Both the position numbers and the translations under genes were made by a program. The notes beneath the pieces are model-generated. The model saw only the letters and a program-made list of their open reading frames with translations, made no database searches and was not told the origin of the DNA. From Devosia lacusdianchii (GTDB lineage: Bacteria; Pseudomonadota; Alphaproteobacteria; Rhizobiales; Devosiaceae), in contig NZ_CP092483.1 in assembly GCF_022429625.1 (NCBI RefSeq), positions 1,798,001-1,862,000 of the forward strand: a DNA stretch of 64,000 nucleotides. The letters are read 5' to 3'. Below, in pieces: positions 26,534-36,282 of the stretch. Position 1 is the stretch's first letter; each line of letters starts with the position of its first letter.

Positions 26534-28642
26534 CTACCCCGCCCGGATCAGCGGGATCGCCAGGTCCTTGCGGAACAGATACAGCGCCGTGCGCGCTGCT
26601 TCACCGTCAGCGCCGGTCAGCCCCGGATTGGCGGCCAGCAATGCTTTGGCGTCATCGTGGGCAAAGTCGAGCAGGTGGCGGTGCACGTCAGGAACGGCGA
26701 GCCGGTAGCCGGGCATGCCGGATTGGCGGGTGCCGAGGACGTCGCCCTGTCCACGTAGCTCCAGGTCGCGTTCGGCGATCTCGAAGCCATCCTCGGTGGA
26801 TTTGATGGTTTCGAGCCGAGCCTTGGCGGTTTCGCTCAATGGCTCTTTGTAGAGCAACAGGCAGGCCGAGCGCTGCGAACCGCGACCGACGCGGCCGCGA
26901 AGCTGGTGGAGCTGGGCCAGACCAAAGCGCTCGGCATGCTCGATGATCATGATCGAGGCATTGGGGACGTCAACGCCGACCTCGATCACCGTTGTGGCGA
27001 CCAGCAGTTTGAGCTCGTTGGCGGCGAAGCGCTGCATCACCTCCTGCTTGGCGGCGGCGCTCATGCGGCCGTGCACCAACGCCACCTGATCGCCAAACAC
27101 CTTTTGCAACTCGGCGAAGCGGTCTTCGGCGGCCACGACATCGAGATGTTCGCTTTCCTCGACCAGCGGACAAACCCAGAATGCTTGCGCGCCTTCGCCC
27201 AGGCGCGCCTGCAAACGCGAGATGACCCGGCCATAATCGCCGATGGATAGCACTGCGGTGTCAATCGGCTGGCGACCGCGCGGCTTCTCGCGGAGCACGC
27301 TCACGGCCATATCGCCGAAATGGGTAAGAACCAGCGTGCGCGGGATCGGCGTGGCGGTCATGACAAGCAGGTCCGTGTGCTTGCCCTTGTCGGACAGGGC
27401 CAGGCGCTGATGCACGCCGAAGCGATGCTGTTCGTCGACGACCGTCAGGCCAAGATTGCGAAATTCGACACCGGACTGGAACAGCGCATGCGTGCCCACG
27501 ATGATCATTATCTCGCCGTCGGCAATGCCGGCCAGCTTGGCGCGGCGTTCGGCGGCCGGCATCTTGCCGGTGAGAAGCTCACAGCCCAGGCCGGCGGCGT
27601 CGCAGAGCGGCTTGAGGGTCTTGAAATGCTGGGCGGCGAGCAGTTCGGTGGGCGCCATCATCGCCGATTGGGCGCCGCTCTCCGCCAAGGCAGCCATCGC
27701 CATCAATGCGACGACGGTCTTGCCGGCCCCGACATCGCCCTGCAGCAGACGAGACATGCGGTCGGGCGAGGCGAGGTCGGCCCGGATTTCATCCACGGCC
27801 TGTTGCTGCCCAGTGGTCAGCGAGAATGGCAGGGCCGCCGCGACGCGTTGTGTGATTTCGCCGGTGAAGTTGCGAGCAATGCCGCGCGCTGCCACCATGG
27901 TTGACCGAATGAGCTGCAAGGTGAGCTGGCCGGCAAAATACTCGTCATAGGCCAGACGCATGCGGGCAGGTGCCCAAAGCTGCGCCTCATCGGGATTGGC
28001 GGGAAGGTGGACCATCCGCATGGCGTCATCAAAGCTCGGCCATTTGCGCTCGCCTATGGTCGCCGGGTCGATCCATTCGGGCAGCTCGGGTAAGCTCTCA
28101 AGCACCTGCCGCACCAGTTTGCCGAGTGCCTTGGAGCTCAGGCCCTGCGTTAGCGGATAGACAGGCTCGACCAGCGGCAGGGTGGCGAATTTGTCTGGCT
28201 CGACGACGTAGTCGGGATGGGTGATTTGCTTCTCACCGTTGAAGAAGCCGATCTGGCCCGAGACGAAGCGCTCCTCGCCGATGGGCAGAGCCTTTTCCAC
28301 CCAACCGCCTTGCGCGCGGAAGAAGACCAGCTGCACGTCGCCGGTATCGTCATGCGCGAAGACGCGGTGCGGAACATGCGGCTTGCCACGGGGTGGCGGC
28401 TGATGGCGGTCTATGTGTAGGCGCAGGGTGACGATCTGGTTGAGATAGGCCTCGGCAATACCCACCTGGCGGCGCCTGTCCACCACGCCCGAGGGCATGT
28501 GCATGAGGATGTCGAGGGCGATCGCCTCTTGCCCCTCAGGCGCGCCGAAGTAGCGCGTCAGCAGGGCGGCCAGCTTGTCACCGACACCCTTGATGGAATG
28601 CAGCGAACGGAAGAGCGGCGAGAGAGATTCGGGGCGCGACAA
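26534..28642 (-). CDS. recG: ATP-dependent DNA helicase RecG
   Basis: RecG, 702 residues, remodels stalled replication forks and Holliday junctions. The N-terminal wedge domain (to about 260) is followed by helicase motor motifs: LQGDVGAGKT (Walker A), VVDEQHRFG (DExH), TATPIPRTL, and motif VI around QLRGRVGRG. The C-terminal RecG hook is present. It ends 41 bases from the convergent glmS gene and is divergent from the unknown gene at 28735. Confidence 0.97.
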   Translation of the reverse strand: MSRPESLSPLFRSLHSIKGVGDKLAALLTRYFGAPEGQEAIALDILMHMPSGVVDRRRQVGIAEAYLNQIVTLRLHIDRHQPPPRGKPHVPHRVFAHDDTGDVQLVFFRAQGGWVEKALPIGEERFVSGQIGFFNGEKQITHPDYVVEPDKFATLPLVEPVYPLTQGLSSKALGKLVRQVLESLPELPEWIDPATIGERKWPSFDDAMRMVHLPANPDEAQLWAPARMRLAYDEYFAGQLTLQLIRSTMVAARGIARNFTGEITQRVAAALPFSLTTGQQQAVDEIRADLASPDRMSRLLQGDVGAGKTVVALMAMAALAESGAQSAMMAPTELLAAQHFKTLKPLCDAAGLGCELLTGKMPAAERRAKLAGIADGEIMIIVGTHALFQSGVEFRNLGLTVVDEQHRFGVHQRLALSDKGKHTDLLVMTATPIPRTLVLTHFGDMAVSVLREKPRGRQPIDTAVLSIGDYGRVISRLQARLGEGAQAFWVCPLVEESEHLDVVAAEDRFAELQKVFGDQVALVHGRMSAAAKQEVMQRFAANELKLLVATTVIEVGVDVPNASIMIIEHAERFGLAQLHQLRGRVGRGSQRSACLLLYKEPLSETAKARLETIKSTEDGFEIAERDLELRGQGDVLGTRQSGMPGYRLAVPDVHRHLLDFAHDDAKALLAANPGLTGADGEAARTALYLFRKDLAIPLIRAG

Positions 28643-28734
28643 GTGTGATTCTCCTCCCGGCGAGCTTACCCAAGTTTGGCCGGGCAGGAATTCTTGCTAT
28701 TGCTGCCGTAGCAAACCACCCGAGGAAAACGCAT

Positions 28735-29862
28735 TTGGACGCGGAAATCTTTACGCTCTCGCTGACTGGCCCCGATAGCCATCGTCTCAAACGCGAGCCG
28801 GGTGTTGGAAGCCTGATACTTGGGCCTGGGGATGGCCAGAGGCGACCGGACCTGGTGGTTGCGCCCGACCAGACCATCCATTGGCAGGTCTTCGACCAGA
28901 TGCAAACCGGCGCAGGCTATAATTGGCCGCGTCATATCCATTACGAAGGCAACGATACCGCGCTCTTTGCCTGGATGCGGCAGCGGGAGACCGAGCAGGT
29001 GACCTTCCTGGCTCGCGCCGATGTGACCATCGACGCACGTGACGCCAAGCTCGGCAGCCTGACGCTTTCGCCCGGCGCGCATTGCATCACCATCACGCTT
29101 CCGACCGCCCTCGATCATCTGAGCATTATGGGCGATCCGAACAGGGTCGAGCTGAACAGTCCTGAAACCTTGCCCGACATCACGCTGGTTGCCCCCGACA
29201 AGGGTACGTTGGGCAGTGTCGAGGGGCTTCACTATCTTCGGAGCGTGAAGTCGCTCGGCATCCACAATGCCGTGCTCGATACGCCCTTCGATTGCCGCAG
29301 CCTGCTGGCGCTAGGCGACCTGCGGCGTGTGCGCCTGCATGGGGCCATGGCCAATCTCGACGCGCTGGCCGGAATGAACTTGCGGGGGCTGGAGCTGCGC
29401 TTCATCCCCAATCTCGATGGCCTGCCCGATCTCTCGATCTGGCCGGAATTGGGCTATTTCGTCGCCTGGAATGTGGAAGAAACAGCCGGCAGGGCACTGA
29501 AGCAGGCGATCAAGCGACTCCCGTCAGGCGAGGATAATTATGCCGGCGTCAGCCAATTGCGCAGCCGCCAATGGTTTGTCGAAGAATACGGATTGCCGTT
29601 CGGGGCCTGGCCCAGCAAGAATGAAAAAGCGGCCAGCAAGGCTTACAAATTGGCCAGCAAGGCACTGACGATCGCGACTACTCAAGCCGAAGCGAAGGCT
29701 GTGATCATTGCATTCGTGCAAGCCATCAATGCCTTGCCAGGCATCGAAACCAGTGAGCGTGAGGATACCGGCAACGCGGTAGTGCTGCTCGCACGGGTCA
29801 AGCCTGACTTGGCCAAGCCGGAGGAAGCCTTGGCCTGGTTTGATGGGTCGCGCGATTTCTAG
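28735..29862 (+). CDS. Unrecognised protein with LRR-like/beta-repeat middle
   Basis: I do not recognise the family. The 375-residue soluble product has no signal peptide. An N-terminal part of about 110 residues is followed by repeating short strand-turn units rich in Leu and Asp/Asn (about 115-270, for example SLGIHNAVL, LRGLELRFI, DGLPDLSIW), like an irregular leucine-rich or solenoid fold. A helical C-terminal part follows. The TTG at 28735 with GAGG nine bases upstream is the best start. It stands between recG and sdhE-mfd on the mfd strand. Confidence 0.62.
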   Translation: MDAEIFTLSLTGPDSHRLKREPGVGSLILGPGDGQRRPDLVVAPDQTIHWQVFDQMQTGAGYNWPRHIHYEGNDTALFAWMRQRETEQVTFLARADVTIDARDAKLGSLTLSPGAHCITITLPTALDHLSIMGDPNRVELNSPETLPDITLVAPDKGTLGSVEGLHYLRSVKSLGIHNAVLDTPFDCRSLLALGDLRRVRLHGAMANLDALAGMNLRGLELRFIPNLDGLPDLSIWPELGYFVAWNVEETAGRALKQAIKRLPSGEDNYAGVSQLRSRQWFVEEYGLPFGAWPSKNEKAASKAYKLASKALTIATTQAEAKAVIIAFVQAINALPGIETSEREDTGNAVVLLARVKPDLAKPEEALAWFDGSRDF

Positions 29863-29936
29863 CGCGTTGCGCAAGGGCTGACACACCGAACGAATGGGGC
29901 TACACAGGGCGTCCAAATCAACCACCATTCGGGATC

Positions 29937-30227
29937 ATGGCGCGTCAAATGACAGCCGGTGAAGACATTGCTATGCGCCGCAAGAAGCTGCGCTACCGCG
30001 CCTGGCATCGCGGCACGCGCGAAATGGACCTGGTTCTCGGGCCCTATGCCGACGCGCATACCGATGCCATGGATCATGCTCAACTCGACAGACTCGAGGC
30101 GCTGATGAGCGAGGAAGATCCGCCATTGCTCAAATGGGTCATGGGTCAGGAGGCGCCGCCTGCCAATGTCGATACGGCCTTCCTCGCCGAGGTGATTGCC
30201 GACCATAAGGCCCGGATCGCCAAATGA
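29937..30227 (+). CDS. sdhE: FAD assembly factor SdhE
   Basis: The 96-residue helical protein of the SdhE/Sdh5 family promotes covalent flavinylation of succinate dehydrogenase. The signature RGTREMD (Arg25-Gly26 ... Glu29) is present, as is a downstream LDRLEALMSEEDPPLLKWV segment. It overlaps mfd by four bases (ATGA). An sdhE-mfd pairing next to recG is familiar from alphaproteobacterial genomes. Confidence 0.92.
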   Translation: MARQMTAGEDIAMRRKKLRYRAWHRGTREMDLVLGPYADAHTDAMDHAQLDRLEALMSEEDPPLLKWVMGQEAPPANVDTAFLAEVIADHKARIAK

Positions 30228-33200
30228 ACGAAGTGGTTGCCCAGCGCCCAACGCGCACCATCGCCAATGTGCCCGATGGCATGCAGCCCATGGTGCTGGC
30301 GCGCCTGGTGCAGCAGCGCATCGAAGCAGCCCCGGAGGACGCCGCAAGCATAGTCTTCGTGGCGCGCGACGGGCGCCGGCTGCAGAGGATGGCAGATATC
30401 CTGACGGCGCTGTTGCCGGGGCATACCATTCTGACGCTGCCAGCCTGGGACTGTTTGCCTTACGACCGGGTGTCGCCGAACAACGTAACGATCGCGGCGC
30501 GAATGAACACGCTCGCGGCGTTGACCAGCGGTGCCAAGGGCGCCGTCGTGCTGACGGCAGTCAATGCACTGATCCAGAAGCTGCCGCCGCGCGATGTGGT
30601 AGAGACCATGTCGTTCTCGGCCGCGACCGGGCGGATTGTCGATAGCGAGAAGCTGATCGGCTGGGCGGCTAAAAACGGCTACCTGCGCGTGCCGACCGTG
30701 CGTGAGAGCGGTGAATATGCCGTGCGTGGCGGGCTGGTGGACCTGTTCCCGGCGAGCGCCGAAGCGCCGCTGCGTTTCGACTTCTTCGGCAGCCAGCTCG
30801 AATCGATCCGAGCGTTCGATCCCGACAGCCAGCGGACGACCGGTACGCTCAAGCGTGTCGACCTGACGCCAATGAGCGAGGTCGTGCTGACCGAGGAAAC
30901 CATAAAGCGGTTCCGGCAGAACTATACGGCGACGTTCGGCGGCAACACCGTCGACGACACGCTCTATGCGTCGGTCAGTGGCGGATCGCGCTATTCGGGG
31001 ACCGAGCACTGGCTGCCGTTCTTCTACGAGCATCTCGATACGCTGGCCGACTATGTCGGGGACGCGCCGTTCATCTTCGATGAGCAGGCGGCGGAGGCTT
31101 ATGCGGATCGCGCGACGCAGGTGCGGGACTATTACGAAGCACGCGAGGCAGCGCGACTGGCGCCGGTGGTGGCCGGGGCAGGGGCGCCTTACAAGCCGAT
31201 AAAGCCGGAACTGCTCTATGCCGTCGATAGCCATCCGTACGCGCTTTCCGGCGCATCGGTGGTGCAGCTCAGCCAGTTCATGGCCCCGGGCACGAAGGCA
31301 GCTGACGACGCTGGCGGCCATATTGCGCCAAGCTTCGCCGCCGAACGGCAGGCAACCGATACCAACCTGTTCCAGTCCGTCGTGGACCGGCTGCTGGCCG
31401 AGCGCCGCAATGGCCGGCGCGCCGTTGTCGCGTGCTGGAGCACGGGCACCCGCGATCGCATGGTGCAGGTGCTCAAAGACCATGGGCTGACCAATCCACG
31501 TCTGGCGGAAAACTGGCGTGACGCCGAAACCACCAGCGCCGCGACCACCTCGCTGGTTGTGCTGCCGCTCGAAACCGGTTTCGAGACTAAGGACCTGCTG
31601 GTCCTCAGCGAGCAGGACATTCTGGGCGAGCGCATCCTGCGGCCCCAGCGCAAGAAGAAGGCCAGCGACGCCCTCACCGAAGCGGCCAGCCTCGCCGCGG
31701 GTGACCTCGTGGTTCACGTCGATCACGGTATCGGCCGCTTCCTCGGGCTCAAGGTGATCGAGGCAGGCGGGGCGCCGCACGAATGCGTCGAGCTCGAATA
31801 TGGCGGCGATACCAAGCTCTACCTGCCGGTCGAGAATATCGAGCTGCTGACCCGCTACGGCTCCGACGAGGGCAATGTCACGCTCGACAAGCTGGGCGGC
31901 GTCGCCTGGCAGGCCAAGAAGGGCAAGCTCAAGAAGCGCATCCGCGAAATGGCGGAGCAGCTCATCAAGATCGCGGCAGCGCGCTTGCTGACGCGGGCCG
32001 ATGTGGTCGAGATCAATGCCGGCGCCTACGACGAGTTCGCGGCGCGCTTCCCCTATGAAGAGACCGAGGACCAGATGGCCGCCATCGAGGCGGTGTTCGA
32101 CGACGTGACCTCGGGCCGCGTGATGGACCGGCTGGTCTGCGGCGATGTGGGCTTTGGCAAAACCGAAGTGGCTTTGCGCGCCGCCTTTGCCGTGGCGCTC
32201 TCGGGCAAACAGGTCGCGGTGGTGGTGCCGACGACGCTGCTGTCGCGTCAGCACTTCAAGACCTTTGCCGAGCGCTTTGCCGGCCTGCCGGTACGCGTGC
32301 GTCAGGCTTCGCGCATGGTTGGGTCAGCAGAGCTCAAGGCCACCAAGGATGGGTTGGCAGATGGTCAGGTCGACATCGTGGTCGGCACTCATGCGCTGCT
32401 CAGCAAGACCATCAAATTCAAGGACCTCGGCCTGCTCATCATCGACGAAGAGCAGCATTTCGGCGTGGGCCACAAGGAGCGCCTCAAGGAGCTCAAGGCC
32501 AACGTGCACGTGCTGACGCTGACGGCGACGCCGATCCCGCGTACGCTGCAACTGGCGCTGACAGGCGTGCGCGACCTGAGCCTGCTGGCCACGCCGCCAG
32601 TGGATCGTCTGGCTATCCGCACGTTCATTTCGCCTTTCGACGCATTGTCGATCCGCGAGGCGCTGTTGCGCGAAAAATATCGTGGCGGCCAGAGTTTCTA
32701 TGTCGTGCCGCGCATCAAGGACCAGGTCGAGATCGCCGAATTCCTCAAGGCGCAGGTGCCGGAAGTCTCCTTCGTCATCGCCAACGGCCAGATGCCGCCG
32801 GGCGAACTCGATGACATCATGAACGCCTTCTATGACAACAAGTTCGACGTGCTGGTGGCGACGACCATCGTTGAGTCCGGCCTCGATATTCCTAATGCCA
32901 ATACGCTGATCGTGCACCGCGCCGACCATTTTGGCCTGGCGCAGCTCTATCAGATCCGCGGACGCATTGGCCGGGCCAAGGCTCGCGCCTATGCCCTGTT
33001 CACAGTGCCACCTGACAGAAAATTGACCGACACGGCCGAACGCCGTCTCGGCGTCCTGCAATCGCTTGAAAGCCTCGGTGCCGGCTTCCAGCTTGCCAGT
33101 CACGATCTCGACATCCGCGGGGCAGGCAACCTGCTCGGCGACGAGCAGTCGGGCCACATCCGCGAAGTGGGGTACGAATTGTACCAGGCCATGCTGGAGG

Positions 33201-33709
33201 AGGCTGTAGCTAACCTCAAGAATGGCGACGAGGATTATGAAGACAAGAACGAATGGAGCCCGCAGATATCGCTGGGCATGCCGGTGATGATCCCCGAGCA
33301 CTATGTGCCCGATCTGCAATTGCGTATGCAGCTCTATCGCCGGTTGGGCGACCTCACCGATATCCGCGATATCGACGCTGCTGGCGCAGAATTGATCGAC
33401 CGTTTCGGCCCGCTGCCGGAAGAGGTCGAGGCGTTGCTGAAGGTGATTTTGGTCAAGGCACTCTGCCGCCAGGCCAACGTTGAAAAGGTCGACGCGGGCC
33501 CCAAGGGGGCGGTGATTTCCCTGCGCAACAACGAGTTCCCGAACCCGGCCTCGCTGGTGCGGCTGGTCAGCGATCCCGCCAATCAGGTCCGGATCAAGCC
33601 CGATCAGAAACTCGTGTTCGCCCGCAACTGGCCGACACCCAATGATCGCCTCAAGGGGGCGGCCGCAATCCTGTCGCGTCTAGCAAAATTGGCCGAAAAT
33701 GCGGCCTAG
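30224..33709 (+). CDS. mfd: Transcription-repair coupling factor
   Basis: Mfd, 1161 residues, displaces RNA polymerase stalled at DNA damage and recruits UvrA. The N-terminal UvrB-like module (to about 340) is followed by the RNA-polymerase-interacting domain (about 490-560, GDLVVHVDHGIGRF), the RecG-like translocase with VCGDVGFGKTEVA (Walker A), IIDEEQHFGV (DEEQ) and QIRGRIGRAKA. The C-terminal TRCF domain begins after about residue 1000. The length is normal for the family. It is translationally coupled to sdhE. Confidence 0.97.
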   Translation: MNEVVAQRPTRTIANVPDGMQPMVLARLVQQRIEAAPEDAASIVFVARDGRRLQRMADILTALLPGHTILTLPAWDCLPYDRVSPNNVTIAARMNTLAALTSGAKGAVVLTAVNALIQKLPPRDVVETMSFSAATGRIVDSEKLIGWAAKNGYLRVPTVRESGEYAVRGGLVDLFPASAEAPLRFDFFGSQLESIRAFDPDSQRTTGTLKRVDLTPMSEVVLTEETIKRFRQNYTATFGGNTVDDTLYASVSGGSRYSGTEHWLPFFYEHLDTLADYVGDAPFIFDEQAAEAYADRATQVRDYYEAREAARLAPVVAGAGAPYKPIKPELLYAVDSHPYALSGASVVQLSQFMAPGTKAADDAGGHIAPSFAAERQATDTNLFQSVVDRLLAERRNGRRAVVACWSTGTRDRMVQVLKDHGLTNPRLAENWRDAETTSAATTSLVVLPLETGFETKDLLVLSEQDILGERILRPQRKKKASDALTEAASLAAGDLVVHVDHGIGRFLGLKVIEAGGAPHECVELEYGGDTKLYLPVENIELLTRYGSDEGNVTLDKLGGVAWQAKKGKLKKRIREMAEQLIKIAAARLLTRADVVEINAGAYDEFAARFPYEETEDQMAAIEAVFDDVTSGRVMDRLVCGDVGFGKTEVALRAAFAVALSGKQVAVVVPTTLLSRQHFKTFAERFAGLPVRVRQASRMVGSAELKATKDGLADGQVDIVVGTHALLSKTIKFKDLGLLIIDEEQHFGVGHKERLKELKANVHVLTLTATPIPRTLQLALTGVRDLSLLATPPVDRLAIRTFISPFDALSIREALLREKYRGGQSFYVVPRIKDQVEIAEFLKAQVPEVSFVIANGQMPPGELDDIMNAFYDNKFDVLVATTIVESGLDIPNANTLIVHRADHFGLAQLYQIRGRIGRAKARAYALFTVPPDRKLTDTAERRLGVLQSLESLGAGFQLASHDLDIRGAGNLLGDEQSGHIREVGYELYQAMLEEAVANLKNGDEDYEDKNEWSPQISLGMPVMIPEHYVPDLQLRMQLYRRLGDLTDIRDIDAAGAELIDRFGPLPEEVEALLKVILVKALCRQANVEKVDAGPKGAVISLRNNEFPNPASLVRLVSDPANQVRIKPDQKLVFARNWPTPNDRLKGAAAILSRLAKLAENAA

Positions 33710-33717
33710 TCGCCATG

Positions 33718-33768
33718 TAACATACCCTTTGTGCCATAATGCTTTGGCAACGGGTATCGGTCATGTTA
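33718..33768. other. Structured hairpin between mfd and the IalB-like gene
   Basis: Nested inverted repeats TAACAT/ATGTTA, ACCC/GGGT and TGCCA/TGGCA can fold into an interrupted stem-loop just past the mfd stop. There is no T-tract, so its role (terminator, leader or nothing) is open. Confidence 0.4.
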
Positions 33769-33853
33769 TTGCCCGATTTCAGCACTTGAAGGGCAGTTCA
33801 TTCTCAAGGTGACAGGACGTCGCCGGGACCGCCAAAGAAGCCAAGGAAATTCT

Positions 33854-34597
33854 ATGAACTTCAGGAAACCCCTCGTCGCCGGATTTGCGGTGGCTGCGCT
33901 CATGCTGTCCCCGCTGTCGGCTTACGCTCAGGAAACCCCGGCGGCACCCGCCGAAGCACCCGCTGCCGAAACGCCTGCGGCTCCGGCCGCTGCGCCGACT
34001 GCCGCTGCGGCGGAAGGTGCTGCCGCTACGCCCGGCCAGAACTGGTTGAAGGTCTGCGATCCGCTGGAAGACGGCCAGAAGGCCTGCATCATGCGCCAGG
34101 TCGTCCTGGCTAATGGTCAGTTCCTGGGCTCGTTCCTGCTGCGCGATGACCCGGGTCAGGAAAGCCGCCTGCTCGCCGTCGCCGCTGTGCCGCTCGGTGT
34201 GCTGCTGCCCTTCGGCCTGACCTGGCAGATCGACGGCTCCAAGCCGGTTCGCGTGCCCTACATGCTCTGCGACCCCACGTCGTGCGCGACCCAGCTCGTC
34301 ATCAACGAACAGTATGTCAATTCGCTCAAGCGCGGCAGCGTGCTCAAGCTCACTGCCAAGAACCGCCAGAACCAGGATCTGACCATCGAGATCAACCTGG
34401 CCGGCTTCACCGCCACCTATGATGGCGAAGCTGCCCTGACCTTCGACGAGTTCCGTCAGGAAACCTCGGGCGAGAACGCCCTCGAGCAGGTCCTGCAGGA
34501 CCGCGCCGAAGAACTCCGTCGGCAGCTCGATGGCGAAGCCGCTCCGGCCGAAGGCGCCGAGGCTCCCGCAGAAGGCGCTGAAGCTCCGGCTCAGTAG
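33854..34597 (+). CDS. Invasion-associated locus B (IalB) family protein
   Basis: The 247-residue exported protein has a signal peptide (to AYA-QE, about residue 25), an Ala/Pro-rich linker (about 26-60) and an IalB domain. The domain shows WLKVCDP, CIMRQVV, a LRDDPG segment, LPFGLTWQID, YMLCDPTSCA and a C-terminal acidic EGAEAPA repeat tail. Cysteine pairs suggest disulfides in the periplasm. IalB proteins affect host-cell invasion in Bartonella, but they are widespread in free-living relatives, where the role is unclear. A strong terminator follows. Confidence 0.87.
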   Translation: MNFRKPLVAGFAVAALMLSPLSAYAQETPAAPAEAPAAETPAAPAAAPTAAAAEGAAATPGQNWLKVCDPLEDGQKACIMRQVVLANGQFLGSFLLRDDPGQESRLLAVAAVPLGVLLPFGLTWQIDGSKPVRVPYMLCDPTSCATQLVINEQYVNSLKRGSVLKLTAKNRQNQDLTIEINLAGFTATYDGEAALTFDEFRQETSGENALEQVLQDRAEELRRQLDGEAAPAEGAEAPAEGAEAPAQ

Positions 34598-34623
34598 CAC
34601 CGGGCGCATTGGAAATTTGAAAA

Positions 34624-34648
34624 GGGCGCGGGAGACCGCGCCCTTTTT
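34624..34648 (+). terminator. Intrinsic terminator
   Basis: GGGCGCGG-GAGA-CCGCGCCC is followed by TTTTT: an 8-bp GC stem with a GNRA-like tetraloop. It serves the IalB-like gene; AAA on the other side allows use by the convergent hydroxylase gene as well. Confidence 0.92.
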
Positions 34649-34654
34649 CCTTGC

Positions 34655-35815
34655 CTAGCGTTCGCCCATGCCGATGCCGAAGGCCTGCCGGCGCAGGCCG
34701 GGCACCAGCTTGAGGGCCCAGAGCCCGCCAGCACGCAATGCCTGGGCCGGGATCATCTCGGCAAGCAGGGAACGGAACAGGGTATCGACCATGCCGCCAG
34801 TGCGGGCCAGGTCGGCGGCGCGGCGGCGGGAGTAGTCCTCGCTCGCCGACACGGCCCAACCAGGTTGTGACAGGTCGGCGGCGCTCAACGCATCGGCCAG
34901 GTCGGCGACATCGCGCAGGCCCAGGTTGAGCCCCTGCGCCCCGATCGGCGGGAAGGCATGAGCGGATTCCCCCACCAACACGACGCCATCCGCGCCAGCC
35001 GCATCGACAGTGAGGGTGCTGAGCGGAAAGACATGCGCCGGCGTGAGCATGGCCACGCTGCCAAACAGGCGCTGCGATTTGGAGAGGAACGTCGGCACCA
35101 GCCCCTCCTTGCCGCTGGCAAGCGCCTCGCGCAGCACCGCTTCATCGTCGATCCAGACCAGGTTGGCGCGGTTGCCGCCGGCCGGAACCAGCGTGAATGG
35201 GCCCTGCGGGTAGTGAAACTCGATCGACGTGCCGCCAATCGGACGACCCAGCTCCAGGTCGCAGACCAGGGCCGCTTGGGCAAACACGCTTTCACGCACC
35301 CGAAAGCCGGCGGCGGAGCGGATCAGCGACTTCTTGCCGTCGGCGCCGACCACCAGCAGTGCCGTCAGAACGCTTCCATCGGCTAAGGTCAGACGCGGAA
35401 CGCCGCCGTCACCCGAGAATTCGGTAACGCCAACGTTACGGGTTTCGAGATTGGGCAGCGCGCGCGCCGCCGTCTGGAAACTTTCCATGAGCCGCAGATT
35501 GGCGAAATTCCAGCCGAATGCGTCGAGACCTACCTCCTGTGCGTCGAACAGAGTTTCGGGCGCACGGATAAGCCGGTTGGTCGCATCGACGATGCGAATT
35601 TGCGTCAGCGGATGGCCGACAGCATCCGGACCGCCAATGAGGCCCGCGCTTGTCAGGTAATCCACGCTCGGCATCATGAGGGCGGATGTGCGGCGGTCCA
35701 CCGGGCCAGCCGGCGCCAGATGAACGGTCTTGAGGCCAGCCTTGGCCACCGCGACCGCCGCGGCCATGCCGACCAGTCCGCCGCCGACAATGATGGCGTC
35801 TGCATCCTGGGTCAT
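34655..35815 (-). CDS. FAD-dependent aromatic hydroxylase, UbiH/UbiF family
   Basis: The 386-residue flavoprotein monooxygenase has an N-terminal dinucleotide fold (IIVGGGLVGMAAA), the middle VGADGKKS motif and the C-terminal FAD motif VGESAHAFPPIGAQGLNLGL. This ending is typical of the ubiquinone-ring hydroxylases (UbiH/UbiF/UbiL). Which ring carbon it hydroxylates cannot be read from sequence. The ATG at 35815 was chosen over a long unsupported N-terminal extension. It overlaps the upstream YeeE/YedE-half gene by four bases. Confidence 0.86.
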   Translation of the reverse strand: MTQDADAIIVGGGLVGMAAAVAVAKAGLKTVHLAPAGPVDRRTSALMMPSVDYLTSAGLIGGPDAVGHPLTQIRIVDATNRLIRAPETLFDAQEVGLDAFGWNFANLRLMESFQTAARALPNLETRNVGVTEFSGDGGVPRLTLADGSVLTALLVVGADGKKSLIRSAAGFRVRESVFAQAALVCDLELGRPIGGTSIEFHYPQGPFTLVPAGGNRANLVWIDDEAVLREALASGKEGLVPTFLSKSQRLFGSVAMLTPAHVFPLSTLTVDAAGADGVVLVGESAHAFPPIGAQGLNLGLRDVADLADALSAADLSQPGWAVSASEDYSRRRAADLARTGGMVDTLFRSLLAEMIPAQALRAGGLWALKLVPGLRRQAFGIGMGER

Positions 35816-36282
35816 TGGGCATCCACCAGGCGTTTGGAATGGCCGCTGGGGATCACCAGACTGCCGGCGAGTGAGCCGATCAGCATGGTGACGAGGAATA
35901 TCCAGAGATTGTCGGGTACGAAGGCGATCAGGGAAATGGCGGGGCCGGGGCAAATGCCCGCCATGCCCCAGCCAATGCCGAACAGGGCTGCGCCGCCGAC
36001 AAGGCGCTTGTCGATGCGCTTGTATTCCGGCTCGTGGAAAGCCGTGTCGAAGAGGGGCGCCTGCCGGCGTTTGCCGAGCCGGACGGCGATGAACATCACG
36101 ATGACGGCCGGCACCATGACAAACGCCAGGCTTGGGTCCCAGCCGCCGGACGGGATAGCCGTGAAATCGAGAAAGTGCAGAACCTTCAGCGGGTCGACCA
36201 TCTGCGAGACATAAAGGCCAGCGCCGAACAGCGCTCCGCTCAGGGCGGCGGTGGCGAGATAGGGGAGCTTGAGGCTGGCCAT
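35812..36282 (-). CDS. YeeE/YedE-like membrane protein, C-terminal-half type (DUF6691-like)
   Basis: The 156-residue protein has four to five hydrophobic helices and the motif GIGWGMAGICPGPA (about 98-111), which corresponds to the second half of YeeE/YedE thiosulfate/sulfur transporters. It starts inside the stop of the partner gene (TGATG), and its own stop overlaps the hydroxylase start. The pair together makes one YeeE/YedE equivalent. Confidence 0.83.
   Translation of the reverse strand: MASLKLPYLATAALSGALFGAGLYVSQMVDPLKVLHFLDFTAIPSGGWDPSLAFVMVPAVIVMFIAVRLGKRRQAPLFDTAFHEPEYKRIDKRLVGGAALFGIGWGMAGICPGPAISLIAFVPDNLWIFLVTMLIGSLAGSLVIPSGHSKRLVDAQ

Noticed and set aside
30146..32254. 702-codon reverse open frame
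   Set aside because: Antisense to mfd; no recognisable features.
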